Source: Paenibacillus kobensis NBRC 15729 (lineage in GTDB: Bacteria > Bacillota > Bacilli > Paenibacillales > Paenibacillaceae). Taken from it: a stretch of 47,359 bases of DNA. Below the pieces are notes generated by a model that searched no databases, was not told where the DNA came from, and worked only from the letters and a program-made list of their open reading frames with translations. A program made the position numbers and the translations under genes. The DNA lies in assembly GCF_004000825.1 (NCBI RefSeq), contig NZ_BILZ01000050.1, positions 1-47,359 on the forward strand, written 5' to 3'. Of the stretch, positions 18,131 to 27,085 are shown piece by piece. Numbering within the stretch: position 1 is the stretch's first letter; each line of letters starts with the position of its first letter.

Positions 18131-18850
18131 ATGATGATTCACAAGCGTACACGTATACGATTCGGCATTCTTTTGTTGTCGCTCCTGCTGCTGGCGCTTG
18201 CCGCAGCAGGGTGCGGCAACAAGAAGGATGAGCCGGAATCGAAACAGGCGGCAAACGTAGAGCAAGTTGACGACTCACAGCAAGGATCGGGTTCGGCGAA
18301 GCAGGACGCTGCGGCCAAACAATGGGACAAGATGCCGGATATGTCCATCGATCCAAGCAAACAATACTCGGCGGTTTTCCATACGAACAAGGGTGAATTT
18401 ACGGTCAACCTGTTCGCGGATGAAGCACCGACGACGGTAAACAGCTTTGTTTTCTTGGCGAAGAATAACTTCTATAATGGCATTACCTTTCACCGGATCA
18501 TTGAGACGTTCATGATTCAAACCGGAGATCCGACCGGTACTGGCACGGGTGGGCCGGGATATAACATTCCGGACGAGCTAGGCTCGGACCATAAGTACGA
18601 CGTAGGCACGGTTGCCATGGCCAACACCGGCATGCCGGATTCGGGCGGAAGCCAGTTCTTTATCTGTACAGGAGAAGTGTGCTCCAATCTGAACACTCAG
18701 CCGAATTATACGATCTTTGGACAGGTGACGGACGGGATGGATGCTGTCATGTCGATTGCCAAGACACCAGTTGTAATGGGCGAGGACGGAAATCCGTCCA
18801 AACCGACAGAGAAAGTGACGATCGATTCGATCGACATTATCGAGAAGTAG
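18131..18850 (+). CDS. Lipoprotein peptidyl-prolyl cis-trans isomerase (cyclophilin type)
   Basis: The protein has 239 residues. The N-terminus is a lipoprotein signal: basic residues, 'FGILLLSLLLLALAAAGC', with the lipobox cysteine at residue 28. A charged, Gln-rich linker leads to a cyclophilin domain with 'FTVNLFADEAPTTVNSF', 'NGITFHRIIETFMIQTGDPTGTG', 'GTVAMANTG' and 'GSQFFI'. It should catalyse proline isomerisation of exported proteins on the outer membrane face. GAGGA lies seven bases before the ATG; an upstream start at 18074 would spoil the signal peptide. It directly follows the PBP gene, which fits a role in folding wall enzymes, though that is inference. Confidence 0.93.
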   Translation: MMIHKRTRIRFGILLLSLLLLALAAAGCGNKKDEPESKQAANVEQVDDSQQGSGSAKQDAAAKQWDKMPDMSIDPSKQYSAVFHTNKGEFTVNLFADEAPTTVNSFVFLAKNNFYNGITFHRIIETFMIQTGDPTGTGTGGPGYNIPDELGSDHKYDVGTVAMANTGMPDSGGSQFFICTGEVCSNLNTQPNYTIFGQVTDGMDAVMSIAKTPVVMGEDGNPSKPTEKVTIDSIDIIEK

Positions 18851-18864
18851 CCGGTTTATAAAGG

Positions 18865-18892
18865 GGAGAGCGCAGAGGCGTTCTCCTTTTTT
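18865..18892 (+). terminator. Terminator after the cyclophilin gene
   Basis: A GGAGAGCG..CGTTCTCC stem (eight pairs including one G-U) with a short loop is followed by six T, 15 bases after the stop codon. Confidence 0.8.
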
Positions 18893-19081
18893 ATATGTCG
18901 CGGCATAAGCCCAGGCAGTTGGACAACAGAGCTTGGTTTATTTTGTGCGCTCGGTGGCTTTGAATCCTAAGATGTGGTAAGCTTTTTTTAAAGGAAAAAG
19001 GTTGGAAATTACGCGTACGATGGAGAGGCCGGCTGCTAGACGGCGGCTTTTTTCGCATCTTAACGGAAAGGTACGTTCCGC

Positions 19082-19639
19082 ATGAAACGAAAATTTTCGG
19101 ACCGGGCTAACTGGCGGCGTATACTGCGTAAGAGCTATATGTGTCTTACCATGGATGGAGACGAGTTCAGAGGACTCGTCACCTTTTATCGGATTCACGA
19201 TTTACGCGAGCCGCTATGGAAGGAATATAACGGACGCCGTCTTTGTCTTGCAGACCGGGGCTACTTATGGATGCAGCACTTCCCGCGCGGCGAGCATTTT
19301 GTTGTGACGACGATGTTCGATGATAAAGGACGCGTCGTCCAATGGTATATCGACGTATGCAAAACGCAAGGAATGACGGATCAGCAAGTACCGTGGTTCG
19401 ATGACTTGTACTTGGATATCGTCGTGCTGCCGACTGGTGAAGTATTCCTGCTCGACGAAGACGAGCTGGAAGACGCACTGCGCCAAGGAGAAGTGACATC
19501 CAAGGACGCCGCAATGGCGAGAAAGACGGCGGGACGTTTGCTGTCGGCGATTCGTAATGGCCGATTCCGCTATTTCACATTAAGTCTTAAACACCGCAAA
19601 AGCTTGTCCGAGCGGACAGGAGAGTTGAGCGAATCGTGA
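19082..19639 (+). CDS. DUF402 domain protein (nucleotide phosphatase-like)
   Basis: The 185-residue protein carries the DUF402 signature near residues 75-145: 'WYIDVCKTQ', 'VPWFDDLYLDIVVLPTGEVF' and 'LLDEDELEDAL'. Structurally studied members of this family (Ntdp/YgaC-like) hydrolyse nucleoside tri- and diphosphates using acidic residues such as those in 'DLYLD' and 'DEDEL'. The activity of this protein is therefore a guess from family. GGAAAGG precedes the ATG. Its stop overlaps the next gene's GTG (GTGA), indicating coupling with a YdcF-like gene. Confidence 0.82.
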   Translation: MKRKFSDRANWRRILRKSYMCLTMDGDEFRGLVTFYRIHDLREPLWKEYNGRRLCLADRGYLWMQHFPRGEHFVVTTMFDDKGRVVQWYIDVCKTQGMTDQQVPWFDDLYLDIVVLPTGEVFLLDEDELEDALRQGEVTSKDAAMARKTAGRLLSAIRNGRFRYFTLSLKHRKSLSERTGELSES

Positions 19640-20337
19640 AGCGCGCATTAACGAAATCGACGAAACCGAGCAGCGGTCTGCGGAGAAACCGCAGGCGAAA
19701 GCCGCTGCTCGTTTTGTTCCGGCTTGTTTTATCGTTCGCTGTACTGGGTGTTCTCTGGTGCGGTTACATATTGTGGTCGATCAACAGCGTTACGATACCG
19801 AAGACGATACCGAAGGCCGATGTTGCAGTCGTGCTTGGCGCAGCGCTCTGGAACGACCGGCCAAGCCCCGGACTGAAAGAACGACTGGATCACGCATACG
19901 CGTTGTATAAAGAAGGCAAAACGGACAAGCTTATTCTGACAGGCGGTCTCGACCATAACGGTTCGAAGCTGACTGAAGCCGAAGGGATGCGTCGGTATTT
20001 GACCGGCTTAGGCGTTCCGCCCGACAAGTTGCTGCTGGAGCCGAAGGCGACTAGTACCTACGAGAATATGTTGTTCAGCAAAGCAATCATCGACCGCGAG
20101 AAGTTTAAGTCGGTCATCATTGTTACACATGATTATCACACAGCGCGTTCGAAGGAGATCGCGAAGTACGTCGGCATCGAACGTCCAGTCATGGCCCCGT
20201 TCAAGTCTGACGTATTGAAGCCGGTTTATAACGAGACGCGCGAGGTGCTTGCTTTTACGAAGTGGAAGGTCGATGCGGTGGCGATGCAATTCGGTGTCGA
20301 GATCAAAGTGCCGGAAATCGCTTATTTCAATCATTAG
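19636..20337 (+). CDS. YdcF/SanA-family membrane protein (DUF218)
   Basis: The 233-residue protein has a strongly basic start (about residues 1-25), one transmembrane helix (about 25-48) and an outer DUF218 domain: 'ADVAVVLGAALWNDRPSPGL', 'DKLILTGG', 'EAEGMRRYL', 'STYENMLFS', and 'VIIVTHDYHTARS'. Members (YdcF, SanA, ElyC) affect envelope integrity and polyprenyl-phosphate metabolism, but the biochemical role is unsettled. The GTG start overlaps the DUF402 gene's stop by three bases. The fold binds nucleotides or SAM in some relatives; nothing in this sequence decides that. Confidence 0.85.
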   Translation: MKRALTKSTKPSSGLRRNRRRKPLLVLFRLVLSFAVLGVLWCGYILWSINSVTIPKTIPKADVAVVLGAALWNDRPSPGLKERLDHAYALYKEGKTDKLILTGGLDHNGSKLTEAEGMRRYLTGLGVPPDKLLLEPKATSTYENMLFSKAIIDREKFKSVIIVTHDYHTARSKEIAKYVGIERPVMAPFKSDVLKPVYNETREVLAFTKWKVDAVAMQFGVEIKVPEIAYFNH

Positions 20338-20498
20338 AAATATCCGTTCACGCTCGTCTGCCGATGCTCTGCAATGAAAAGCATACTGTTTGCCCGAATG
20401 CCCGAATATGCTGGTTATAGCGGCGGCAGCTGAAGCGCATGTCCGCGCCTTTGCAGCCGCCAGCAGCGACGGGATTGAAGGGACAGGTGATCGAGCGA

Positions 20499-21512
20499 AT
20501 GAACAATCAAATCGCGTCAGGGGCGAAGAGCGGCACTCGGCCATCCCGCCAAATTAATGTAGTGCTACGAAGTCAAGAGAGCAGCAGCAGCACGGCAGCG
20601 CCATTGCCGGATAACGAGCCGATGCCGGCCGTTAAGCCGCTGCCGCCAGGCGATCATTATGCCGAAATCCAGCGCGAGCTGGATGTAATGATCGGCCTCG
20701 ATAACGTAAAGTCGCTCGTATACGAAATATATGCTATGCTTCAGGTCGCCCACATGCGATCGGAAGCGGGCTTGAACAGCGGCGCACATGTGTACCATAT
20801 GATCTTCAAGGGCAACCCCGGTACGGGAAAGACGACGATCGCAAGAATCGTCGCGAAGCTTCTTCAGAAGATGGGCGTGCTGACGAAAGGTCACCTTATC
20901 GAGGTGGAGCGTGCTGATCTCGTCGGCGAATATATCGGACACACGGCTCAGAAGACGCGGGATCTTGTCCGCAAAGCGTCGGGCGGCGTTCTGTTCGTCG
21001 ATGAAGCGTACAGTCTGGCGCGAGGCGGCGAGAAAGATTTCGGCAAAGAAGCGATCGATACGCTTGTGAAGGCGATGGAAGATATGCGGACGCAGTTCGT
21101 ACTTATCTTGGCTGGCTATCCGGCGGAGATCGATCATTTTCTGCTTACGAATCCCGGGTTGCCTTCAAGGTTTCCGATTCAGATTGATTTCCCGGACTAT
21201 ACGGTGGATCAGTTGATTCAGATCGCGGAGCTGATGGCGAAGGATCGGGATTATACGCTGCTGCCTCAATCGCTGTTCAAGCTGCGGCAGCATTTGATGC
21301 AGGAGAAACAAATGAGTCTCTTCTCATTCAGCAATGCCCGGTACGTTAGGAATATGATCGAGAAGGCGATTCGTCATCAAGCCGTGCGCTTGTTAACCCA
21401 GTATTCGAACAGTGTGCCGGGCAAGCAAGAGCTGATGTCTATTCGGCCCGAGGATTTGAAGGTGGACGTACCGGCTAGCGGAAGCGGCAGAAGAGACGGC
21501 ATAATAGGGTGA
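20499..21512 (+). CDS. spoVK: Stage V sporulation protein K (AAA+ ATPase)
   Basis: The protein has 337 residues from the chosen start. It is a CbxX/CfqX-type AAA+ ATPase: Walker A GNPGTGKTT (about residue 108), Walker B 'GGVLFVDEAYSLARGG' (about 165), 'FVLILAGYP' sensor region and 'NPGLPSRFPIQIDFPDY'. SpoVK is needed for late spore maturation. The ATG at 20499 follows AGGTGATC by eight bases. An in-frame ATG at 20439 has no such site and would make the protein longer than the roughly 320 residues of B. subtilis SpoVK. A near sigma-E -10 (CATACTGT, 20382-20389) lies upstream. The order spoVK-hflX-ynbB-glnR-glnA matches B. subtilis and supports the name. Confidence 0.92.
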   Translation: MNNQIASGAKSGTRPSRQINVVLRSQESSSSTAAPLPDNEPMPAVKPLPPGDHYAEIQRELDVMIGLDNVKSLVYEIYAMLQVAHMRSEAGLNSGAHVYHMIFKGNPGTGKTTIARIVAKLLQKMGVLTKGHLIEVERADLVGEYIGHTAQKTRDLVRKASGGVLFVDEAYSLARGGEKDFGKEAIDTLVKAMEDMRTQFVLILAGYPAEIDHFLLTNPGLPSRFPIQIDFPDYTVDQLIQIAELMAKDRDYTLLPQSLFKLRQHLMQEKQMSLFSFSNARYVRNMIEKAIRHQAVRLLTQYSNSVPGKQELMSIRPEDLKVDVPASGSGRRDGIIG

Positions 21513-21536
21513 ATAAAGGAGCTCAGAGAGCCATTC

Positions 21537-22832
21537 ATGAAACATACTACGCATGAAGTAGATAACGGAATCGCAGACCGTGCGGTACTAGTAAGCTTAG
21601 TAACGCCGGATGTGAAGCGGAGCGGCATGAACCCGGAACAATCGCTCGACGAACTTGTCAACCTGGCGGAGACAGCAGGCGTGGAAGTGCTGACGACGAT
21701 GACGCAGAACAAGGAATCGGTCGATACGAAGTGGTTTATCGGCAAAGGGAAGGTTGAGGAGCTTCGTGCTGCGGCGGAAGAGCTTGGCGCAACGACAGCT
21801 ATCTTCGATCAAGAGCTATCGGGGGCACAAGTTCGCAACCTGGAAGAAGCGCTTGATATGAAGATCATCGACCGGACGCAGCTCATTCTTGATATATTCG
21901 CGCAGCGCGCCAAGACGCGGGAAGGTATTCTTCAGGTTGAGCTGGCTCAGCTCAGCTATTTATTGCCGCGTCTATCCGGCCATGGCAAAAATCTGTCCCG
22001 ACTCGGAGGCGGCATCGGTACGCGCGGTCCCGGCGAGACGAAGCTGGAGACGGACCGCCGTCACATTCGAGACCGAATTTCGGACCTGAAGCATTCGCTG
22101 GAGGAAGTCGTCCGCCACCGGAAGCTTCACCGGGAACGCCGCAAGAAGTCAGGCGTCTTTCAAGTGGCGCTTGTCGGGTACACGAATGCAGGCAAATCAA
22201 CGCTCCTGCGAGAGTTGACGGATGCTGATGTGTATGTTGAGAATCAATTGTTTGCCACGCTTGATCCGACTTCTCGTACGCTGGAACTGCCTAGCGGTAA
22301 GGAGATCGTTTTGACGGATACGGTAGGTTTTATTCAAAATCTGCCGCATGATCTCGTTGCTGCATTCCGCGCGACGCTAGAAGAAGTGAACGAAGCAGAT
22401 CTCGTGCTGCATGTCGTGGACAGCTCGTCGCCGACGCGCAATGAGCATATGGTTGTCGTAGAGGAAGTGCTGGGTCAGCTCGGTGCAGCAGGCAAGCCTA
22501 CGATCGTCATATATAATAAGAAAGATATGTGCCCGCCCGATGAGCGGATGACGTTGCCGGACGGCGGCGATGCAATGGTCGTCAGTGCTTATGAAGAGGC
22601 GGATCTTGCAAGACTGAAGCAAACATTACAGGACCGGCTCGCCGGCGATACGCGGACGTTCGCGATTCCGGCTGAGCGCGGCGATCTTATTGCACTCGTC
22701 TACCGGACAGGAGAAGTGAAAAGTCAGGATGTCGACGGAGAGCGGCTCCTGCTCACGGTCGAAGTGAACAAACAAGATTTCGAGAAGCACGCACGCACGC
22801 TGGAGCCGTTCCTGGAGCAGCCGGCTACATAG
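21537..22832 (+). CDS. hflX: Ribosome-associated GTPase HflX
   Basis: The 431-residue protein has an HflX N-terminal domain ('ELVNLAETAGVEVL', 'FIGKGKVEEL'), the linker signature 'LGGGIGTRGPGETKLETDRR', and a G domain with G1 GYTNAGKST, G3 'LTDTVGF' and G4 'IYNKKD'. HflX splits or rescues stalled ribosomes, notably after heat or antibiotic stress. AAAGGAG lies 15 bases before the ATG, longer than usual, so initiation may be modest. It sits 24 bases after spoVK, presumably in one transcript. Confidence 0.96.
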   Translation: MKHTTHEVDNGIADRAVLVSLVTPDVKRSGMNPEQSLDELVNLAETAGVEVLTTMTQNKESVDTKWFIGKGKVEELRAAAEELGATTAIFDQELSGAQVRNLEEALDMKIIDRTQLILDIFAQRAKTREGILQVELAQLSYLLPRLSGHGKNLSRLGGGIGTRGPGETKLETDRRHIRDRISDLKHSLEEVVRHRKLHRERRKKSGVFQVALVGYTNAGKSTLLRELTDADVYVENQLFATLDPTSRTLELPSGKEIVLTDTVGFIQNLPHDLVAAFRATLEEVNEADLVLHVVDSSSPTRNEHMVVVEEVLGQLGAAGKPTIVIYNKKDMCPPDERMTLPDGGDAMVVSAYEEADLARLKQTLQDRLAGDTRTFAIPAERGDLIALVYRTGEVKSQDVDGERLLLTVEVNKQDFEKHARTLEPFLEQPAT

Positions 22833-22853
22833 AGAGGGAGAGAATCAATCGTT

Positions 22854-24137
22854 ATGCATCAAGATATGACGGTATGGACACACTTGGAAAGTTGGGCGGA
22901 GGCGGCCGAACGGCGCGTCTCCGCTTCTTTTGCGCGACTGGATAAAACAGCTGAACGCAATCAGTGGAAAGTAATTCGAGCATTCCAGCAGCATAAGGTA
23001 AGTGATTTTCATTTCAATGGTTCGACGGGATACGGGTATAACGACCGCGGACGCGAAGTACTCGACCTCGTATACGCCGACGTATTCGGTGCGGAAGCGG
23101 CGCTCGTTCGTCCGCATTTCGTATCGGGTACGCATACGATCGGCACAGCGCTGTTCGGCGTGCTGCGGCCCGGCGATGAACTGCTGTATGTGACAGGGCG
23201 CCCATACGATACGCTGCACAAAGTGATCGGCAAGCCCGGCGACGGTACCGGATCGCTGCAAGATTGGGGAATCGGGTATGGCGAAGTGGCTTTGCTGCCG
23301 GACGGAACGGTCGATTGGGACGGCGTTGCCGCACAGATGAACGAACGCACGAAGGTCGTAGGCATTCAGCGGTCGCGCGGTTACGATTGGCGTTCATCCT
23401 TTACCGTTGAGCAGATCGGTGAGATGGTGAGCCGTCTGAAGGCGATAAAGCCCGATGTCATTGTGTTCGTCGATAACTGTTACGGCGAATTTACGGAATT
23501 GACGGAGCCGACTGAGGTTGGCGTCGATCTGATGGCTGGTTCGCTCATCAAAAATCCGGGAGGCGGCATCGCGGCAACGGGCGGCTATATCGCCGGTAAA
23601 GCGGATCTCGTTGAGGCAGCCGCGTACCGGCTGACGGCTCCTGGCATTGGCGGCGAAGTCGGCGCAATGCTCGGCACCATGCGAGGCATGTATCAGGGAC
23701 TATACTTCGCTCCGCATACAGTCGGACAAGCACTTAAGGGCTCGGTATTCGCGTCGGCATTGTTCGAAATGCTTGGCTTCGAGACCAAGCCAGCATGGGA
23801 TGAACCGCGCACCGATCTAATTCAAGCGATCCGTTTCGGCAGTGCCGACCATTTGATCGCGTTCGTTCAAGGCATTCAGAAAGCAGCAGCCGTGGACTCA
23901 CATGTCGTTCCGGAACCGTGGGATATGCCGGGATACGAACACCCCGTCATTATGGCAGCTGGAACGTTCATTCAAGGCGGCAGTCTCGAGCTTTCTGCTG
24001 ATGCGCCAATTCGTGAGCCTTACATTGCCTACATGCAGGGCGGCTTAACGTATGGGCATGTGAAATTTGGTGTACTAACGGCGTTAAGCCGCATGGCTGA
24101 ACGCGGAATATTAACAATCAACCCTTCCACAACTTGA
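22854..24137 (+). CDS. ynbB: PLP-dependent protein YnbB (methionine gamma-lyase family)
   Basis: The 427-residue protein belongs to the fold-type I PLP family labelled methionine gamma-lyase or aluminium-resistance protein. Visible are 'HFNGSTGYGYNDRGREVLD', 'RPHFVSGTHTIGTALFGVL', the cofactor aspartate in 'IVFVDNCYGEF', and the likely PLP lysine in 'DLMAGSLIKNPGGGIAATGG' (about residue 230). Its physiological reaction is not established. It lies between hflX and glnR as in B. subtilis. The end of the gene overlaps the -35 box of the glnR promoter, so the stop codon lies within regulatory DNA. Confidence 0.9.
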   Translation: MHQDMTVWTHLESWAEAAERRVSASFARLDKTAERNQWKVIRAFQQHKVSDFHFNGSTGYGYNDRGREVLDLVYADVFGAEAALVRPHFVSGTHTIGTALFGVLRPGDELLYVTGRPYDTLHKVIGKPGDGTGSLQDWGIGYGEVALLPDGTVDWDGVAAQMNERTKVVGIQRSRGYDWRSSFTVEQIGEMVSRLKAIKPDVIVFVDNCYGEFTELTEPTEVGVDLMAGSLIKNPGGGIAATGGYIAGKADLVEAAAYRLTAPGIGGEVGAMLGTMRGMYQGLYFAPHTVGQALKGSVFASALFEMLGFETKPAWDEPRTDLIQAIRFGSADHLIAFVQGIQKAAAVDSHVVPEPWDMPGYEHPVIMAAGTFIQGGSLELSADAPIREPYIAYMQGGLTYGHVKFGVLTALSRMAERGILTINPSTT

Positions 24138-24162
24138 CGTGTCATGTCAGCAACGTTACAAT
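24134..24162 (+). promoter_or_regulatory. glnR promoter with a GlnR-like operator
   Basis: A strong sigma-A promoter is visible: TTGACG (24134-24139), a 17-base spacer, TACAAT (24157-24162). Within it lies TGTCAGCAACGTTACA (24145-24160), close to the GlnR/TnrA site TGTNA-N7-TNACA but with a six-base spacer. Binding there would cover the -10. Autorepression of glnRA by GlnR under nitrogen excess is established in Bacillus; operation here is inferred. Confidence 0.65.
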
Positions 24163-24199
24163 AAAGGCATATCTCGGCTACTGGAAGGTTGATGCGAAC

Positions 24200-24613
24200 A
24201 TGGGTGACGAAATACGGAGAAACATGGCGCTTTTTCCGATAGGGATCGTCATGAAGCTCACGGATTTGACCGCTCGACAAATTCGCTATTATGAGCAGCA
24301 TGAGCTGATTGTTCCGGCGCGTACGTCAGGCAATCAACGGTTGTTCTCTTTTAATGATGTCGAGCGTCTGCTGGAGATCAAATCGCTAATCGAGAAGGGC
24401 GTCAACATCGCGGGCATTAAGCAAGTGATGAATCCGCTCAACACGGAATCCGAAGAAGCAACGGTCATGAGCGAGCAATCCGAAGTGAAGCGCCGCGAAT
24501 TGTCGGACGCTCAGCTGCATCGGATGCTTAAGCAGCAATTGCTTGAGAAGCGGCCTGGAGGCAAGGCGTCGCTTATTCAAGGCCAGCTCTCCCGTTTCTA
24601 CAACAAGCATTAA
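24200..24613 (+). CDS. glnR: Nitrogen-responsive MerR-family repressor GlnR
   Basis: The 137-residue protein matches GlnR: 'NMALFPIGIVMKLTDLTARQ', 'IRYYEQHELIVPARTSGNQR', 'LFSFNDVERLLEIKSLI' and 'GVNIAGIKQVM'. The N-terminus is a MerR-type winged helix. The C-terminal tail, which in B. subtilis interacts with feedback-inhibited glutamine synthetase, ends 'LIQGQLSRFYNKH'. The ATG at 24200 follows GGAAGGTTGAT; the in-frame start at 24134 lies in the promoter and is rejected. It is followed 99 bases later by glnA, its partner. Confidence 0.96.
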   Translation: MGDEIRRNMALFPIGIVMKLTDLTARQIRYYEQHELIVPARTSGNQRLFSFNDVERLLEIKSLIEKGVNIAGIKQVMNPLNTESEEATVMSEQSEVKRRELSDAQLHRMLKQQLLEKRPGGKASLIQGQLSRFYNKH

Positions 24614-24712
24614 AGCGCTGTCATTTATGAATACGATGCATCATGGCTTCTTACTGCGAGTACCACTGACTTTACGATAATCTAAATTAGATGCGAAGAA
24701 GGAGATGATCTC

Positions 24713-26041
24713 GTGGGCTTTACAAAAGAGGACATCCTGCGTATTACGAAAGAAGAGAACGTCAGATTCATCCGTCTGCAGTTCACCGACTTGCTCGGTA
24801 CAATCAAGAACGTCGAAATTCCGGTCAGCCAATTAGAGAAGGCGCTGGATAACAAAATGATGTTCGACGGCTCTTCCATCGAAGGCTATGTACGGATCGA
24901 AGAATCCGACATGTACTTGTATCCGGACCTCGATACGTGGGTCGTCTTCCCTTGGGTTACGGAAGATCGCGTCGCAAGACTGATCTGTGATATCTATATG
25001 CCGGACGGCACGCCGTTCGCTGGCGATCCTCGCGGCATTCTGAAACGTGTGCTGAAGGAAGCCGAGGAGATGGGCTATTCCTCCATGAACGTTGGGCCAG
25101 AACCAGAGTTCTTCTTGTTCAAAACGGACGAGAAAGGTAATCCGACGACGGAGCTTAACGACCAAGGCGGATACTTCGACCTTGCACCGATGGACCTTGG
25201 CGAGAACTGCCGCCGCGAAATCGTGTTGACGCTGGAAGAGATGGGCTTCGAGATCGAAGCATCCCACCACGAAGTGGCGCCTGGCCAGCACGAAATCGAC
25301 TTCAAATATGCCGACGCGATCAAAGCGGCGGACCAAATTCAAACGTTCAAGCTCGTCGTTAAGACGGTTGCTAGACAGCACGGCCTGCATGCGTCGTTCA
25401 TGCCGAAGCCGCTGTTCGGCGTCAACGGCTCCGGCATGCACTGCCACCAGTCGTTGTTCCAAGGCGACAAGAACGCATTCTACGACGAGAGCGACAAGCT
25501 TGGCCTCAGCCAAACCGCCCGCTATTACATGGCTGGCATCCTGCATCACGCTCGTGCTTATGCGGCGATTACGAACCCTACGGTCAATTCGTACAAGCGT
25601 CTCGTTCCCGGCTATGAAGCGCCATGTTACGTAGCATGGTCTGCAAGCAACCGCAGCCCGATGGTTCGTATTCCGGCTTCGCGCGGCCTTAGCACCCGGA
25701 TCGAAGCTCGTAACCCGGATCCAGCTGCGAACCCTTATCTTGCGCTTGCAGTTATGCTGAAAGCCGGCTTGGATGGCATTAAGAACCGGATGTCGCTGCC
25801 GGCGCCGGTCGACCGCAACATTTATATCATGAGCGAAGAAGAGCGAATCGAAGAGGGCATTCCAAGCTTGCCTGGCGATTTGGCAGAAGCGTTGCAAGAG
25901 CTGCTCCGCAGCGAAGTGATCTGCGATGCGCTCGGCGAGCACGCACTTGCTCACTTCTACGAACTGAAAGAAATCGAGTGGGATATGTACCGGACGCAAA
26001 TCCACCAATGGGAACGCGACCAATACCTTACTCTCTATTAG
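24713..26041 (+). CDS. glnA: Glutamine synthetase type I
   Basis: The 442-residue enzyme joins ammonium and glutamate to glutamine with ATP. Motifs are '[20 protein letters not shown]' (about residue 44), '[12 protein letters not shown]', '[17 protein letters not shown]' and '[16 protein letters not shown]'. The length and lack of an adenylylation-site tyrosine motif fit the Firmicute GSI-alpha class, regulated by feedback and by complex formation with GlnR. The GTG start follows AAGGAGATGATC, almost the whole anti-Shine-Dalgarno complement. It ends the spoVK-to-glnA block. Confidence 0.98.
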   Translation: MGFTKEDILRITKEENVRFIRLQFTDLLGTIKNVEIPVSQLEKALDNKMMFDGSSIEGYVRIEESDMYLYPDLDTWVVFPWVTEDRVARLICDIYMPDGTPFAGDPRGILKRVLKEAEEMGYSSMNVGPEPEFFLFKTDEKGNPTTELNDQGGYFDLAPMDLGENCRREIVLTLEEMGFEIEASHHEVAPGQHEIDFKYADAIKAADQIQTFKLVVKTVARQHGLHASFMPKPLFGVNGSGMHCHQSLFQGDKNAFYDESDKLGLSQTARYYMAGILHHARAYAAITNPTVNSYKRLVPGYEAPCYVAWSASNRSPMVRIPASRGLSTRIEARNPDPAANPYLALAVMLKAGLDGIKNRMSLPAPVDRNIYIMSEEERIEEGIPSLPGDLAEALQELLRSEVICDALGEHALAHFYELKEIEWDMYRTQIHQWERDQYLTLY

Positions 26042-26051
26042 AATTCAAACG

Positions 26052-26086
26052 ACACGGACGATTCGACATCGTCCGTGTTTTCTTTT
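26052..26086 (+). terminator. Terminator after glnA
   Basis: A perfect 11-base-pair stem (ACACGGACGAT / ATCGTCCGTGT) with a five-base loop is followed by TTTCTTTTG, ten bases after the glnA stop. Confidence 0.9.
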
Positions 26087-26209
26087 GTTCATTTGTTTAT
26101 TATGTTGTTGGTTATTCTATTGAGTATGCCAAATGACTGACGTCACTTCTGAATAAACACTGACATGAACTAAAATATAAAACACCTGAAGACATATTGG
26201 TGTAAGCAA

Positions 26210-26259
26210 ATAGCCCGCATTGTTCTCATCAGCTTGTCCGATGGAACGATGCGGGCTAT
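26210..26259 (-). terminator. Likely lexA terminator (reverse strand)
   Basis: Arms of 16 bases (26210-26225 and 26244-26259; one G-U pair) surround a loop that itself contains CATC/GATG. It lies 21 bases past the lexA stop on the reverse strand. The U-run after it is short (ATTTG), so the terminator call is moderate. Confidence 0.6.
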
Positions 26260-26280
26260 AGGTCATGCAAGGGATATACT

Positions 26281-26907
26281 TTAATGAATGTCGCGGAACA
26301 GTCCGATGACCTTGCCGAGAATCGTTACGTGCTTCAAACGAAGCGGCTCCATTGTCGGGTTCTGCGGCTGCAGACGGATATGATCCTTCTCTTTATAGAA
26401 CGTCTTAACCGTCGCTTCGTCTTCTTCTGTCATCGCGACGACGATATCGCCGTTCGTTGCCGTCGGCTGTTGGCGTACGATGACGTAGTCGCCGTTATGA
26501 ATGCCGGCTTCAATCATCGAGTCGCCCATGACATTAAGGATGAACACATCATGATCGCCGACCATATGGGTTGGAAGCGGGAAGTAGTCCTCGATGTTCT
26601 CGGTTGCTGTAATAGGTACGCCTGCCGTTACTTTACCGACGACCGGCACCTTGGCATAAGAGAGCGAGAAGGAGCCCGTGCTCTCGACGTCGCCGTCTAG
26701 TATCTCGATTGCGCGCGGCTTCGTTGGGTCGCGGCGGATAAAGCCTTTCTTCTCCAACCGGTCCAAGTGGCCATGAACGGTGGAGCTGGAGGCGAGACCG
26801 ACCGCTTCGCCGATTTCTCGAACGGAAGGCGGATAGCCTTTATCCCGAACTTCGTTCTTGATAAATTCAAGAATCGCCTGCTGGCGGTTGGAAAGCTTCG
26901 ACACCAT
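26281..26907 (-). CDS. lexA: SOS repressor LexA
   Basis: The 208-residue protein (reverse strand) has an N-terminal winged helix ('[16 protein letters not shown]', '[20 protein letters not shown]') and a C-terminal self-cleaving protease domain. The cleavage bond is Ala95-Gly96 in 'KVTAGVPIT', with catalytic Ser130 in 'MGDSMIEAG' and Lys168 in 'EATVKTF'. Consecutive ATG codons lie at 26910 and 26907; GGAG is five bases before the second, so 26907 is chosen. LexA represses SOS genes until RecA filaments trigger cleavage. SOS boxes between it and the divergent yneA indicate autoregulation. Confidence 0.97.
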   Translation of the reverse strand: MVSKLSNRQQAILEFIKNEVRDKGYPPSVREIGEAVGLASSSTVHGHLDRLEKKGFIRRDPTKPRAIEILDGDVESTGSFSLSYAKVPVVGKVTAGVPITATENIEDYFPLPTHMVGDHDVFILNVMGDSMIEAGIHNGDYVIVRQQPTATNGDIVVAMTEEDEATVKTFYKEKDHIRLQPQNPTMEPLRLKHVTILGKVIGLFRDIH

Positions 26908-26945
26908 CATCACTCCAAAGGTAAGATTATAGCAAATTATAACAC

Positions 26946-27077
26946 AGAACCGGAGTTCGTACAAACATAAGTTCGTTCGCACATTCGTTCGCACATAAAA
27001 GGGAACAAATGTTCCGAAATCTTGTTGACCCGAACAATTGTTCGTGGTATATTATGGACAACAAGAACAAATGTTTG
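26946..27077. promoter_or_regulatory. Divergent lexA/yneA control region with four SOS boxes
   Basis: Four matches to the Gram-positive LexA site (CGAAC-N4-GTTCG type) are visible: AGAACCGGAGTTCG (26946-26959), GGAACAAATGTTCC (27002-27015), CGAACAATTGTTCG (27031-27044, perfect palindrome) and AGAACAAATGTTTG (27064-27077). The third lies in the spacer of a strong forward promoter, TTGACC (27025-27030), 17 bases, TATATT (27048-27053). The fourth lies in the yneA leader. Two head-to-tail copies of TTCGTTCGCACA fill 26972-26995. Confidence 0.9.
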
Positions 27078-27085
27078 GGGTGCTG

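Noticed and set aside
19028-19053. A GC-rich hairpin plus T-run just before the DUF402 gene
   Set aside because: The stem is only GCCG/CGGC with a nine-base loop and the T-run does not follow directly, so neither a terminator nor an attenuator can be supported.
18938-19198. An 86-codon reverse-strand frame before and inside the DUF402 gene
   Set aside because: It overlaps the start of a better-supported gene and shows no domain or start signal.
24833-26023. A 396-codon reverse-strand open frame opposite glnA
   Set aside because: It mirrors glnA exactly, has no ribosome-binding site and no family features; long antisense frames are common opposite GC-rich genes.
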